A DNA stretch of 64,000 nucleotides from a virus (IMGVR_UViG_3300042455_001086:124001-188000); one strand, 5' to 3'. Positions 15,295 to 23,601 are shown, counted from the stretch's first letter. Program-made: numbers and translations. Notes: generated from the letters alone by a model not told the origin.

Positions 15295-16257
15295 TTAAGG
15301 TAAATCATCTAAATAATTATAATCTTCATCTAAATAATTATAATCTATGGTATTATTTAATCCTATCGTTGCACTCGATAGTCCTAACAATTCTTTAATC
15401 CTACCAAGTTGGATATTTCCAGTTGTACTCGGTTGAGGATTACTTATAACAATATCCCCATAATTCGCGTTTCCAGATATGGTATGTCCATAAAAATGTG
15501 GATCATTTGTTAATATTCTATCACTAATTGGGTAGTCAGCTATTTTTCTTACACTTTTCACATTATCACCCCAACCAATTAAATCTCCAGTTGTCTTATC
15601 CCTTTGTAGTTCTTTTCTAATTTTTAAAAACAATTCATCCGGAATAAAGTCAATAAACATTGGATCAACTTCTCTATCTTGTTGATCCCAAGCTTGGAAC
15701 TTTTCATTTCTAAACTCTCTTGAGAATGCGATTTTTGTATCCGTTTTTTTATTTAAAACATAAATCAACCTATGTGTTGTTAAATATTGATTCCAATATT
15801 TTTCTTGTGTTACACACCATTTTGTGTTTGTACCATATACTTTAGATGCTTCAAAACTTAATGGTGTTAGAATAAACCAGGTTTCATCTTCGTGAATATT
15901 TAATATTTCTTTTTCAATTTTTTTTCTGTTTTCAATTTCTTCGGCGACTTTAACGGCTTCGTTTAATTCTAAAAAATTTTTGTATTGACTAATATCTTTA
16001 ATTTTAATTCTATTTGCCTTTGAATGTCTTTCAAATTCATTTAGAGTTTCAACCTCACCGGAACCAAATAGGAATATACCCATATATCCCATAAATTCAT
16101 CTTTGTTAGAACTATAATAATCACTATCTCTTTTAAAATTCTTAATTAAGAACTCTGTATATTTGTAAGAATCCGTTGGATCCAAATGTGAAATAATATC
16201 AATTAGTGATATGTTCAAATCCGGATGTTGTTCTTTTAATCTGTCTAATCTACTCAT
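15295..16257 (-). CDS. WC-motif family protein (paralogue 2)
   Basis: A 320-residue protein related to that at 7390-8514. Shared parts are the opening (SYKYTEFLIKNF), a charged helical region, and the core ILTPLSFEASKVYGTNTKWC followed by LIYVLNKKTDTKIAFSRE and WDQQDREVD. The last 70 residues differ, with a GHTISGNANYGDIVISN stretch and a C-terminal direct repeat of a Tyr-Asn-Tyr-Leu-Asp-Glu-Asp type. The function is unknown. It overlaps the kinase-like gene by 4 nt. Confidence 0.65.
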   Translation of the reverse strand: MSRLDRLKEQHPDLNISLIDIISHLDPTDSYKYTEFLIKNFKRDSDYYSSNKDEFMGYMGIFLFGSGEVETLNEFERHSKANRIKIKDISQYKNFLELNEAVKVAEEIENRKKIEKEILNIHEDETWFILTPLSFEASKVYGTNTKWCVTQEKYWNQYLTTHRLIYVLNKKTDTKIAFSREFRNEKFQAWDQQDREVDPMFIDFIPDELFLKIRKELQRDKTTGDLIGWGDNVKSVRKIADYPISDRILTNDPHFYGHTISGNANYGDIVISNPQPSTTGNIQLGRIKELLGLSSATIGLNNTIDYNYLDEDYNYLDDLP

Positions 16258-16646
16258 AATTTTATACTAAAACGATTTTTCATTTGTTCTATCTTATCTT
16301 CTGGAACATTGTGTTCGTTGGTATTTCCGTGACGATTTTCAACAATTATAGTAAAAACTTTATATCCAAATTCTTTTGCTAAATCAAAATATGGTGTCAT
16401 CTCCCATTCTTGTGTAAAGGTGTTTGAGACAACAATTTTTTCACGAGCAACGGCCATATCGGTTTTAACCTTATCTAAACACCAAGTATGAGCATTTTTA
16501 ATTTTTGTCCCATCAAATTTATATTCACCGGTATTTGGATCAATAAAATACATATCAGCTTCATAATGTTTTCCACCTAAAGTTTTAGCAAATGTTGATT
16601 TTCCAGCACCACAAATCCCGCGGCATATCACAAGTATTTTTTCCAT
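16254..16646 (-). CDS. Polynucleotide-kinase-like P-loop protein
   Basis: A 130-residue P-loop protein. Walker A is RGICGAGKST (residues 9-18). EADMYF, then YKFDGTKIKNAHTWC, and VVSNTFTQEWEMTPY match the AAA_33/N4BP2L1-like branch related to the T4 Pnkp kinase domain. Such enzymes transfer phosphate to 5'-OH ends of RNA or DNA. It has no phosphatase domain of its own, but separate HAD genes exist in the window. With the RNA ligase it would make an end-healing and sealing pair, though the genes are 6 kb apart. Confidence 0.8.
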   Translation of the reverse strand: MEKILVICRGICGAGKSTFAKTLGGKHYEADMYFIDPNTGEYKFDGTKIKNAHTWCLDKVKTDMAVAREKIVVSNTFTQEWEMTPYFDLAKEFGYKVFTIIVENRHGNTNEHNVPEDKIEQMKNRFSIKL

Positions 16647-16683
16647 AAAACAAAATTAAAAAAAATATCTTATAAAAACAAGA

Positions 16684-16763
16684 AAAGGAACCATTTCTGA
16701 TTCCTTTAATTTGGGTCGACATTGAATGTCAACTCTCCACCACCTTGTTTTGATAGAACAAGG
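16684..16763 (-). terminator. Hairpin-rich 3' region with terminator
   Basis: Three inverted repeats follow the gene at 16767-17039. In transcription order they are CCTTGTT/AACAAGG (16743-16763), GACAT/ATGTC (16718-16730) and AAAGGAA/TTCCTTT (16684-16707), the last followed by T-rich DNA. The final hairpin is a likely terminator. No gene is seen here. Confidence 0.6.
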
Positions 16764-16766
16764 AAA

Positions 16767-17039
16767 CTACTTTGTAACCAACGCCTCAATCTTACTTTTA
16801 ACCTGTTCGGTTATTGATATTTCTTTTGTGTTTGTAACTATTATACAATCACCCAATGTTTTTGCTGGTATATTCACATAAAATGTATCTCCATTAAAAA
16901 AAGATAAATTCTCTTTTAATTCAACACTTGCATGAACCATCTTCAAAAATAATTTGAATTGTGTCTGATCCATAAATGTTTCATTTAGTAATTCACCAAA
17001 GGTTTCGTGTAATATTCTTATGTTAAATCCTATTTTCAT
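16767..17039 (-). CDS. Hypothetical protein, 90 aa
   Basis: A 90-residue soluble protein starting MKIGFNIRILHETFGELL. Its middle is beta-rich with a PAKTLGDCIIVTNTKEISI segment, and it ends in a basic helix. The ATG at 17039 is chosen because a full promoter ends 4 nt before it; an upstream GTG would lie within the promoter. It is a single-gene unit closed by the hairpins below. Confidence 0.7.
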   Translation of the reverse strand: MKIGFNIRILHETFGELLNETFMDQTQFKLFLKMVHASVELKENLSFFNGDTFYVNIPAKTLGDCIIVTNTKEISITEQVKSKIEALVTK

Positions 17040-17043
17040 ATCA

Positions 17044-17075
17044 CAAATATAATGAACTTTTTGATATAAAACAAA
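17044..17075 (-). promoter_or_regulatory. Vegetative promoter (TTTG-N20-TATATTTG)
   Basis: TTTG lies at 17072-17075 and TATATTTG at 17044-17051 on the minus strand, spaced 20 nt. The distance to the ATG is again 4 nt (TGAT). Confidence 0.75.
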
Positions 17076-17209
17076 AAATCTCACAAATTATATTACTAAT
17101 CTATGAGATTTTAAATTATTACCAACAAAATAAGAAGGATATGTGGTTTTTTTGTGTTTTATAAATACTATGAAATTCACAAAAAGTCAAAAATTTTTCA
17201 AAATTTCCA

Positions 17210-17470
17210 TCATATTTTTTGTTTTTTTTGTCTCCGGAAGGTCATTTTTAGTAAAATACCAATAAGATTCAAATTTTTTTTATCAATTTTCAAATGCGTT
17301 TCTTCCTTAAATTCTCTAACAGCAGCATCAATTGGTAATTCATCTTTATCCATATGTCCAGATGGTATAGACCATTCCAATGGTAAAGATTCGTTTTTTG
17401 ATCTTTTACACAAAAGTAATTTATCATTATATTTAACAACAACTCCGGCTATTTTTTTTAATTCAGACAT
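17210..17470 (-). CDS. Nudix hydrolase, C-terminally short
   Basis: An 86-residue protein with an intact Nudix box: GHMDKDELPIDAAVREFKEE (about residues 38-57), with the REFKEET catalytic Glu residues. The N-terminus (AGVVVKYNDKLLLCKRS) is the normal first strands. Nudix proteins are usually 130-150 residues; this one ends soon after the box with a basic tail (MTFRRQKKQKI). A frameshift in the A-rich tract near 17240 may have removed the rest, or it may be a minimal version. The box binds Mg and cleaves nucleoside diphosphate-X bonds. Confidence 0.7.
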   Translation of the reverse strand: MSELKKIAGVVVKYNDKLLLCKRSKNESLPLEWSIPSGHMDKDELPIDAAVREFKEETHLKIDKKNLNLIGILLKMTFRRQKKQKI

Positions 17471-17476
17471 AAGATA

Positions 17477-17484
17477 TATTTATA
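17477..17484 (+). promoter_or_regulatory. Late-type box TATTTATA before the DUF192 gene
   Basis: The box is on the plus strand, 5 nt before the ATG at 17490. Confidence 0.4.
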
Positions 17485-17489
17485 TAAAT

Positions 17490-17837
17490 ATGGAGATTTT
17501 ACTTAATAATAATCTGTTGAATGTAAAATGTGTAATGAATTCAAAAGACACTCAAAAAGGAATGATGGGTAGAAAATTTTCAAATGAATTTGATGGGATG
17601 TTGTTTATTATGAATGATAAAGAACACTCATTCTGGATGAAAGACTGTATCATACCATTAGATATTATTTTTATCGAAAATAATAGAGTTTCTAAAATAC
17701 ACCATAACTGCAAACCTTGTAGGCAAGAGCCTTGTAAAAGATACAAAGGTAATGGCGATATGGTTTTAGAGGTTAAAGGTGGTTTCTGTAATGAGTATGA
17801 TATTGAGATTGGTGATATTCTAACTTTTAACGATTAG
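17490..17837 (+). CDS. DUF192 family protein
   Basis: A 115-residue protein matching DUF192 from end to end: KGMMGRKFSNEFDGMLFIM, HSFWMKDCIIPLDIIFIE, then an isolated Pro-Cys segment, MVLEVKGGF and a closing IGDILTF. DUF192 proteins are small secreted or cytoplasmic beta barrels of unknown biochemical role. Extra Cys residues (CKPCRQEPC) occur in the loop. The open frame extends upstream, but the ATG at 17490 fits the family start. It is the first plus-strand gene in the window and converges with the DUF3310 gene, overlapping it by 11 nt. Confidence 0.75.
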   Translation: MEILLNNNLLNVKCVMNSKDTQKGMMGRKFSNEFDGMLFIMNDKEHSFWMKDCIIPLDIIFIENNRVSKIHHNCKPCRQEPCKRYKGNGDMVLEVKGGFCNEYDIEIGDILTFND

Positions 17838-18054
17838 ATTTTAATATATCAATATGGTGCTGTAAATACCAAGCGGCTTTTTCCAAATCTTGTATTTCTT
17901 TATCCGGATCTTTCTTCCCGGCTCTTGAAATGTATTTTACCGTGTTGCCCAATGAAAACCCAAGATTCCAAGCATCAATCACCTTTATGGCTTCATAAAT
18001 GTTCGTTTCTCCACCATAATGATTAGGATGATTTACCTGTTCCTTATTTTCCAT
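17827..18054 (-). CDS. DUF3310 family protein
   Basis: A 75-residue protein that is a full DUF3310 domain: VNHPNHYGG near the start, YEAIKVIDAWNLGFSLGNTV, KYISRAGKKDPDKEIQDLEK and WYLQHHI. The family is common in phages, sometimes fused to or annotated as nucleotide kinase (SaV-like), and may act in nucleotide metabolism. The start at 18054 (MENKEQ) is preferred to an ATG at 18072, because the 36-codon gene before it overlaps this ATG. Confidence 0.8.
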   Translation of the reverse strand: MENKEQVNHPNHYGGETNIYEAIKVIDAWNLGFSLGNTVKYISRAGKKDPDKEIQDLEKAAWYLQHHIDILKSNR

Positions 18055-18154
18055 TTTTTTGTTTAAGTTCATTTACGATTCTTCTAATCTCTTCACCCAA
18101 ATCATAATCGTTAGGAAATTTTTTTACTAATTCAATAAGTTCTTTCTCATTCAT
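18044..18154 (-). CDS. Small helical protein, 36 aa
   Basis: A 36-codon gene encoding MNEKELIELVKKFPNDYDLG and a helical EEIRRIVNELKQKNGK tail. The ATG overlaps the end of the gene before it and the stop overlaps the ATG of the DUF3310 gene, so all three are translationally coupled. The amphipathic two-helix pattern suggests a real small protein of unknown function. Confidence 0.55.
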   Translation of the reverse strand: MNEKELIELVKKFPNDYDLGEEIRRIVNELKQKNGK

Positions 18155-18923
18155 CTTGTTCTGTTTTAACACTTTTATAATATTCAACTATTTTTTTCTG
18201 TTCGATATAAGAAATTAGTTTTCTCTTGAACAATGGTAATAAAGTTTCTTCTAAAGGAAAATCACCATTACTTACCATTTCAACTACTGATAATTTCTTT
18301 TTATCTTCCAATAAACTAAATGTAGATATTATTCTTGAGGGAGTCAAATTATTTCTTTCTCCATCATAAATTATTTTTGTGATTAACTTATTTTCCGGTG
18401 ATCCTTTAGCGACTGGTTTTTTTTCATATTCCCAAACAATAATTCTTTTGTTTTTCTTATCATTAAAATACATAAAACCAGAATCATTTATAATATTTTC
18501 TTTGTTTTTTTTAACAACCAAATAAATCTTATCAAAAACAAGTTCCCAAACAGATTTGGCAATATTAAAGTATTCAATCATTCTTGGTGTTGTATATGAT
18601 AAAATTTGGATAAATTCTTCATACTCGTCCTTTGTCATTTCTGGAACATCTTTAATCTTTAAATCTTTCACCAATAGTTCATCGTCAATTGAAGAAAATC
18701 TTTTGTTTGTGTATAGAATTTTTTTGTCTTTTACAAGTGTTTGAACATTTGCCAAATGTAATGCAAGTTCAATAAATCCTGGGTATAATTCCAAATTATC
18801 TAGTTTTTCACCCATTTTTTGGAAATAAGAAAGTAATTTATATTCTTTGTGTTCCTTGTCAATTGGTTTTTCAAACATCCATTCGGTGTTCATTAAAAAT
18901 TCTATCTTCTTTTTCTTTGCCAT
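18147..18923 (-). CDS. Hypothetical protein, 258 aa
   Basis: A 258-residue basic protein (MAKKKKIEFLMNTEWMFEKP start) with a helical first half and a mixed second half. No domain is recognised. The segment NTEWMFEKPIDKEHKEYKLL resembles openings of proteins conserved in large Bacteroidota phages. The function is unknown. Confidence 0.7.
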   Translation of the reverse strand: MAKKKKIEFLMNTEWMFEKPIDKEHKEYKLLSYFQKMGEKLDNLELYPGFIELALHLANVQTLVKDKKILYTNKRFSSIDDELLVKDLKIKDVPEMTKDEYEEFIQILSYTTPRMIEYFNIAKSVWELVFDKIYLVVKKNKENIINDSGFMYFNDKKNKRIIVWEYEKKPVAKGSPENKLITKIIYDGERNNLTPSRIISTFSLLEDKKKLSVVEMVSNGDFPLEETLLPLFKRKLISYIEQKKIVEYYKSVKTEQDE

Positions 18924-18961
18924 TTGGAATAATAATAATCATATAATATTTTCAGTAAATA

Positions 18962-20473
18962 TTAGTCGGTTCTCATTACAACAAATTCTTTATCACCGAC
19001 ATCAATCATACTATATTGTCCGTCGTATGAACTCAAAGTTTCACCATAATCACTATCTCTAATCAAATCGTCTTTTAGTCGATCCTTGTCAATATAATTG
19101 TAAAGTTCATCACCACCAAAACCCATTTCATCTAACCAATCAGCAGGTCTTCTCCTTATTTGGTCCAAATAATCTTCAACAGCTTCTTCAATATCATCAT
19201 CACTTGGGTCACCATCTGGATTATCTTTTATTTCTTCAATCTCATATTCAATATCTGATATTCTACTATCTCTATCGTCTTGATGGTCTTGTGTGTCCTC
19301 GTCGTCATATATTTGATTGGGATCTACTCTTACACCATCTTTATCTAAAAACCAATTACCACCTTCTTCATAATATTGAAACCTATTACCTTCTTCATCT
19401 TCAAAATCAAAAACTCCACCATCTTCTTTTGTTGCATGTTGAATTGGAAATCTTACACCAGTATTTTCAAGAATATATTTTTCCATTTCAAGTAGCCAAA
19501 TTTCTTCTTCTTGGTCACTACTTAATTGTTTTTCAACATTATAAGACTCTGGTTCTTCATATATCCAATCTCTTACTGTGTCTTCCCAACCTTCGGCTAA
19601 AGCGTCTCCATCTATATAATAAGATAGTCGGTCTTTACTGATATAATGTTCTGGATTCTCGACCCATTCTTCGTAGTAATCCTCCATAGCGACATCAGCT
19701 TCAGATTCTGTTCCAACGGTATATTCATAACCGGTTGATAAACATTCAAAACTATCCATTCTATAGTTAGTTCCACTCGGATAGAAATCATAAACATCGG
19801 ATTTTCCTGAAATTAACTCATCTCTTTCTTCTTCAAGTTCTAATTGTTTATTTGTAATCTCATCAAATTTTTCACTATACTCTTCATCATCTAGGTTCAA
19901 ATTTTGTTGTTCTTCTTCAAGTCTTTGAATTTCTTCTTCAATTTCTTTGACACTATCTCTATCATCGTCCGTTAAACCACTAACATCACCTCTTTCCATC
20001 GCATATAAAAAGACGGCATTTGCTCTTAATCCTTCATCATCTGTATTGGCCAGATTCCACACATCATTTCTTCTCCGTTCTTCCTGTTCTCTATATTTTT
20101 CTTGTTGTATTCTTCTTTGGACTAAACCATAATAAGGTGTGTCCCAATACCTTTTACTTCCGGTAACTTCGGTGTTGTCAAGATTTTTTATTTTAGTGTA
20201 ATTAACACTTAAATCACCCTCAATTCTAATTGATCCAAGATCTATTAAATTATTACTATCAATACCGTCTAATTTTAAACTACCAGTTACAACAATTTTT
20301 TTATTTTTAAATTTTGACATTTTTGGAATTAAATGTGCATTATATCCCACATGTCTTAAAAGCATTGTATATTCTTCTGGTGTAAATCTCACTTCCTCCA
20401 CTTCTTGTTCTTTAATAATATCCTTAACTAATTTAATCAAATTTGATTCTGTAAGTCTTAAAATTCTTTTCAT
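18962..20473 (-). CDS. Acidic protein with capsid-targeting-like leader
   Basis: A 503-residue, very acidic protein. The first 23 residues are a basic amphipathic leader (MKRILRLTESNLIKLVKDII, then KEQ) ending in an (I)-x-E site. Residues 55-110 are beta-rich with repeated strands (KKIVVTGSLKL, IRIEGDLSVNYTKI). Residues 130-230 form a long charged coiled coil (EEEIQRLEEEQQNL type), and two Asp/Glu-dense regions follow. The structure would suit an internal head or scaffold-associated protein; no enzyme motif is seen. A TATTTATT box lies before the start. Confidence 0.65.
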   Translation of the reverse strand: MKRILRLTESNLIKLVKDIIKEQEVEEVRFTPEEYTMLLRHVGYNAHLIPKMSKFKNKKIVVTGSLKLDGIDSNNLIDLGSIRIEGDLSVNYTKIKNLDNTEVTGSKRYWDTPYYGLVQRRIQQEKYREQEERRRNDVWNLANTDDEGLRANAVFLYAMERGDVSGLTDDDRDSVKEIEEEIQRLEEEQQNLNLDDEEYSEKFDEITNKQLELEEERDELISGKSDVYDFYPSGTNYRMDSFECLSTGYEYTVGTESEADVAMEDYYEEWVENPEHYISKDRLSYYIDGDALAEGWEDTVRDWIYEEPESYNVEKQLSSDQEEEIWLLEMEKYILENTGVRFPIQHATKEDGGVFDFEDEEGNRFQYYEEGGNWFLDKDGVRVDPNQIYDDEDTQDHQDDRDSRISDIEYEIEEIKDNPDGDPSDDDIEEAVEDYLDQIRRRPADWLDEMGFGGDELYNYIDKDRLKDDLIRDSDYGETLSSYDGQYSMIDVGDKEFVVMRTD

Positions 20474-20478
20474 ACAAT

Positions 20479-20486
20479 AATAAATA
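20479..20486 (-). promoter_or_regulatory. Late-type box TATTTATT before the 503-aa gene
   Basis: The box lies 5 nt before the ATG at 20473 on the minus strand. Confidence 0.4.
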
Positions 20487-20518
20487 CTTAAAACTTTACA
20501 AATATGAATATATCATAA

Positions 20519-20526
20519 TATTTATA
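20519..20526 (+). promoter_or_regulatory. Possible late-type box TATTTATA
   Basis: On the plus strand, 29 nt before the ATG at 20556, farther than in the other cases. Confidence 0.3.
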
Positions 20527-20555
20527 GATAAATAAACTTGTAAAAACAAATCATT

Positions 20556-20702
20556 ATGTCATGCGGATGCAAAAACAAAGGAAATCAACAAGCGGCTGCC
20601 AGTCAACCAGCGCAAAAAACTGTATCTGAACAAGCTAAAACTACTGATTCTGTAAAAGATTCAGTAAAAAAAATCGTTGAGAAATATTACAACAAAAAAT
20701 AA
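20556..20702 (+). CDS. Small Cys-rich-start protein MSCGCKNKGN
   Basis: A 48-codon gene. The product begins MSCGCKNKGNQQAAASQPAQ, then a polar region and a C-terminal basic helix (SVKKIVEKYYNKK). The CGC pair could bind metal or cross-link. The MSCGCKNK start is one I know from other phages of this type, without function. It is followed by a terminator and has no overlap with neighbours. Confidence 0.65.
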   Translation: MSCGCKNKGNQQAAASQPAQKTVSEQAKTTDSVKDSVKKIVEKYYNKK

Positions 20703-20725
20703 TTTCCTTTGGCCAAAGAAAAATT

Positions 20726-20755
20726 AAAGGTGGAAGTAATTTTCCGCTTTTTTTT
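20726..20755 (+). terminator. Terminator after the MSCGCKNK gene
   Basis: AAAG..GGAA pairs imperfectly with TTCC.CTTT and is followed by nine T. A perfect palindrome, CTTTGGCCAAAG, lies just before it (20707-20718). Confidence 0.6.
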
Positions 20756-20756
20756 A

Positions 20757-20764
20757 TATTTATA
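20757..20764 (+). promoter_or_regulatory. Late-type box TATTTATA before the 373-aa gene
   Basis: On the plus strand, 4 nt before the ATG at 20769 and directly after the T tract of the terminator. Confidence 0.45.
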
Positions 20765-20768
20765 AAAT

Positions 20769-21890
20769 ATGGGAAGATTGGATCAATTTTTAGAATGGTT
20801 TCACGATGGTAGAGAAAGTGAGTATGATGAAATACTCAAAATTTTTGTAACAACAAGAAACTTCTTAAATTCCGTCATAAAATTTGGTGAAGAAGACAAC
20901 ATAGATATTTCTTATATTCCAGCAAATGAATTTAAAAAAGACCCAGAACTTTTTGATTTTTTAAGTGAAAATGGTTTTTTGGAAGATGTTAAGTATAACG
21001 ATTTAAATGATCATTTAAGGAATTGCTATCTTCTTTGGATGATGAACAGAGACAAGGTTTCAACATTAAAATTCATATGTGATAACTTACTAACTGATGT
21101 TGAACCAAGGAGTGATGGATATTGGTTAAGATTAAGGGATAGAGAAGAACTTGCAGATTTTTTTAGAAGTAGTAGTAGAAGAAGTGATTATGACTTACAA
21201 GAAATTGCAAAACAAGTATTAAGTGATGGTTTAGATTATGGAAGATATTGGGATACAACAAATGATGTATATGAAGATGTTATTAAAGTATTAAACAAAA
21301 AAAATATTCAATATCTTGCAAATTACATTTTAAAACATATCGGAAACAAAGATTTAAATGTTAGTGATTATAATTCTGATTTCTTTGAAGAATTGGCTCA
21401 GATTCAGGCTCGTGATGGTATGTTCCAAATTACACAAGATGATGTTATTCCTTTAATAAATGATGCAGAAGCAATGGAAGAACTAATGGATGGTGATTTA
21501 TCTGATTTAGAAAGTGAATTACATTCAATACACGAAAACGCTTATAATAGCGCATATGAAAGTATGTTTTATAAACAAGTTATGGATGGTCTTGAAGAAT
21601 ATTTTTCACCACCAATTGATGAAATTGCAACAAAAGTTGGTGAAAAAACAAAATATATTTCATATATTAAAATTCGTGATTTTTATTCTAATGTCTTAGC
21701 TTTTATTGAAAATAACTTGGGTGATTCCTGGAATGAAAGTGTTTTAGAATATTTTGGTTCTTATACTGGAATGATGAACCAATTATTCAGTGAAGATATT
21801 TATGAACCAATTGATTTTAGAGTTGATGATTATCCAGACCATAGAGAGGTTGATTTAGCAATTAACGATTATTTTGGTGATTATATCTAA
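20769..21890 (+). CDS. Hypothetical protein, 373 aa
   Basis: A 373-residue acidic helical protein starting MGRLDQFLEWFHDGRESEYD. Features are a Ser/Arg-rich FFRSSSRRSDYDL segment near residue 135 and a long helical middle. No membrane segment or catalytic motif was found. It is one of the few plus-strand genes in this half of the window. The late-type box before it suggests late expression, perhaps a virion or assembly function. Confidence 0.65.
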   Translation: MGRLDQFLEWFHDGRESEYDEILKIFVTTRNFLNSVIKFGEEDNIDISYIPANEFKKDPELFDFLSENGFLEDVKYNDLNDHLRNCYLLWMMNRDKVSTLKFICDNLLTDVEPRSDGYWLRLRDREELADFFRSSSRRSDYDLQEIAKQVLSDGLDYGRYWDTTNDVYEDVIKVLNKKNIQYLANYILKHIGNKDLNVSDYNSDFFEELAQIQARDGMFQITQDDVIPLINDAEAMEELMDGDLSDLESELHSIHENAYNSAYESMFYKQVMDGLEEYFSPPIDEIATKVGEKTKYISYIKIRDFYSNVLAFIENNLGDSWNESVLEYFGSYTGMMNQLFSEDIYEPIDFRVDDYPDHREVDLAINDYFGDYI

Positions 21891-21943
21891 AACTATTTAG
21901 ATATTTAATTAAAAATCATATTCATTATAAAAAATGATGGAAT

Positions 21944-22639
21944 ATGAGAAAAATTAACAAAAATTCAAGGAGAGGTATTGTAAATCTATTTGCCGATTTT
22001 ATTCTTACAAGAATAGACAAAAAAGAAAATTCAATCATCCAGGTTACAGATTGTGAATCATTTATGGTTATCCACGGTCACACAACATCAAATGATATTT
22101 TAGATCTAGAAAAAATAAAAACAGATTTTTTTGAGTGGTTCAAGGATATATTAGATGAAGTTGGTATTACCCAAATAAATACAATTGATATTATTCGTTA
22201 TGGACAAGAAATCAATAATATTGAGAAAGGTTGGATTGATGTAAATAAAAGTGTGTTCGTTGATGAACCAGAACCAATTATGGAACTTTCAATATCATCA
22301 GAGTTTCCATACGGATATAGTCATAATTGTGGTCGTCTTATGGTGTATTATTCACACTACATTTTTAATCATTTATACAATACGATGGGTGTTAATCGTT
22401 TAGATTTTTATTTTACCAAAGAAATGAATGAAGATGAAGATTTTAAAATAAAAATTGTTGCGGATTCAAAATATAATATAGTTGGTATTAAGTCTTTGGT
22501 TCTTGATGTATTTTCTTTTAATTTAGAAGAGTTTGGTGAGAGAATTAAGGATTATGACCTTTTACAAGATATACTATTTCCAGATGAAGAAAAACCATAT
22601 GTAAAACAAGATATGTTAGAACATATAATATTCTTTTAA
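21944..22639 (+). CDS. Hypothetical protein, 231 aa
   Basis: A 231-residue mixed alpha/beta protein (MRKINKNSRRGIVNLFADFI start). Strands such as FMVIHGHTTSNDIL and ELSISSEFPYGYSHNCGRLM suggest a compact enzyme or binding fold, but no known motif is present. It follows the 373-aa gene by 53 nt and ends just before a bidirectional terminator. Confidence 0.65.
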   Translation: MRKINKNSRRGIVNLFADFILTRIDKKENSIIQVTDCESFMVIHGHTTSNDILDLEKIKTDFFEWFKDILDEVGITQINTIDIIRYGQEINNIEKGWIDVNKSVFVDEPEPIMELSISSEFPYGYSHNCGRLMVYYSHYIFNHLYNTMGVNRLDFYFTKEMNEDEDFKIKIVADSKYNIVGIKSLVLDVFSFNLEEFGERIKDYDLLQDILFPDEEKPYVKQDMLEHIIFF

Positions 22640-22640
22640 A

Positions 22641-22675
22641 AAGAAACCCCACCTTATTAGGATGGGGTTTTTTTA
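22641..22675. terminator. Bidirectional terminator
   Basis: AAACCCCACC pairs with GG.TGGGGTTT, with A-rich DNA on one side and T-rich DNA on the other. It separates the plus-strand gene at 21944-22639 from the convergent glutaredoxin gene. Confidence 0.85.
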
Positions 22676-22960
22676 ATCATTTAAGAATTTTTTAATTATT
22701 TTAAAACCTTCATTTATATCATCAAAATCTCTATCCGGAGCAAAAAGTTCTGTTATTGGTTCGTTTGATTCTGGAGATTCAATTAACATAAAGGCAGGAA
22801 CAAAATCATTACCGGTTAATTCGACAAATAAGTCATATTCTTCTTCGTGTTCGTGAATATCTCTATCAACAAAGAAAATATCCTCTTTTTCCAACATTTC
22901 TTTAAGTTCAACACAGAAAGGACATCCTTTCATTGTGAATATCACAGTTACCTTATCCAT
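22673..22960 (-). CDS. Glutaredoxin
   Basis: A 95-residue glutaredoxin-fold protein. VTVIFTMKGCPFCVELKEML places the dithiol active site CPFC at residues 13-16, and a DFVPAFM segment (about 52-58) contains the cis-Pro. An acidic insertion (IHEHEEEYD) follows the second strand. Phage glutaredoxins reduce ribonucleotide reductase or other disulfide enzymes. It overlaps the thioredoxin gene by 8 nt, so the two are made together. Confidence 0.88.
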   Translation of the reverse strand: MDKVTVIFTMKGCPFCVELKEMLEKEDIFFVDRDIHEHEEEYDLFVELTGNDFVPAFMLIESPESNEPITELFAPDRDFDDINEGFKIIKKFLND

Positions 22961-23267
22961 TAATTAACTCTATTAGTAAATCATTTATTTGTCCTTCTGA
23001 CAAAACACCAACTTTTGTATCAATAACTTCACCACCATTAAAAACTTTTATCGTTGGTACACTTCTAACGCCAAGGGTCATTGCAACCTCTCTATTTAGA
23101 TCAACATCCATCGTGTACATCTGAACTTCTGATGTGTTTTGACTAGCTATTTTTTCAAAAATCGGATTTAAAACCAAACACGGTTGGCACCAAGATGCAC
23201 CTAATTTTAGAATAATTTTTTCACCATTTTTAATTTTTTCTTGTAATTCTACACTACTAATTTCCAT
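22953..23267 (-). CDS. Thioredoxin
   Basis: A 104-residue thioredoxin. The active site is ASWCQPC (WCQPC at 26-30, in place of the canonical WCGPC), the buried Asp-containing strand is MYTMDVDLN, and the cis-Pro loop is VRSVPTIKVFNGG (about 73-85). It provides electrons to ribonucleotide reductase and other reductases, or could serve as a polymerase processivity factor as in T7. It overlaps the preceding gene by 11 nt. Confidence 0.9.
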   Translation of the reverse strand: MEISSVELQEKIKNGEKIILKLGASWCQPCLVLNPIFEKIASQNTSEVQMYTMDVDLNREVAMTLGVRSVPTIKVFNGGEVIDTKVGVLSEGQINDLLIELING

Positions 23268-23601
23268 TTTGTTTTAATTTAGTTAATTGTTTAATGAAAA
23301 GAGTAACCTCATTAAGCTTACTAATTTCATAAATTATCTTCAATCGATATTCACCATCATATCTACATAGATAAAGATAAATATCAGACCTATTTTTAAA
23401 AATACTCTCAAAGTGAAACATTTTTTTCTCTACCTGGAGCCAAATACTTTCTAAATATTCTGTTGTAAAATTATCTCTACTAATTAAATCATCTGGGACT
23501 AAATTTGGTGTTTCAATTAAAACTGAACTATACAAGTTTCCAGTTTTTTTTGTTAATTCTTCAATAAAAATATCTTCCTTTTTAAAGTATTTTTTTTCCA
23601 T
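23257..23601 (-). CDS. Hypothetical protein, 114 aa
   Basis: A 114-residue protein of unknown function. It starts MEKKYFKKEDIFIEELTKKT and ends in a basic helix (FIKQLTKLKQNGN). A middle strand and turn (SDIYLYLCRYDGEYRLKII) is followed by helix. It is coupled with the thioredoxin gene by an 11 nt overlap. Confidence 0.65.
   Translation of the reverse strand: MEKKYFKKEDIFIEELTKKTGNLYSSVLIETPNLVPDDLISRDNFTTEYLESIWLQVEKKMFHFESIFKNRSDIYLYLCRYDGEYRLKIIYEISKLNEVTLFIKQLTKLKQNGN

Noticed and set aside
19204-19641. 145-codon plus-strand open frame opposite the 503-aa gene
   Set aside because: His/Leu/Tyr-rich composition is typical of the antisense of acidic coiled-coil codons; the minus-strand gene has the leader and promoter.
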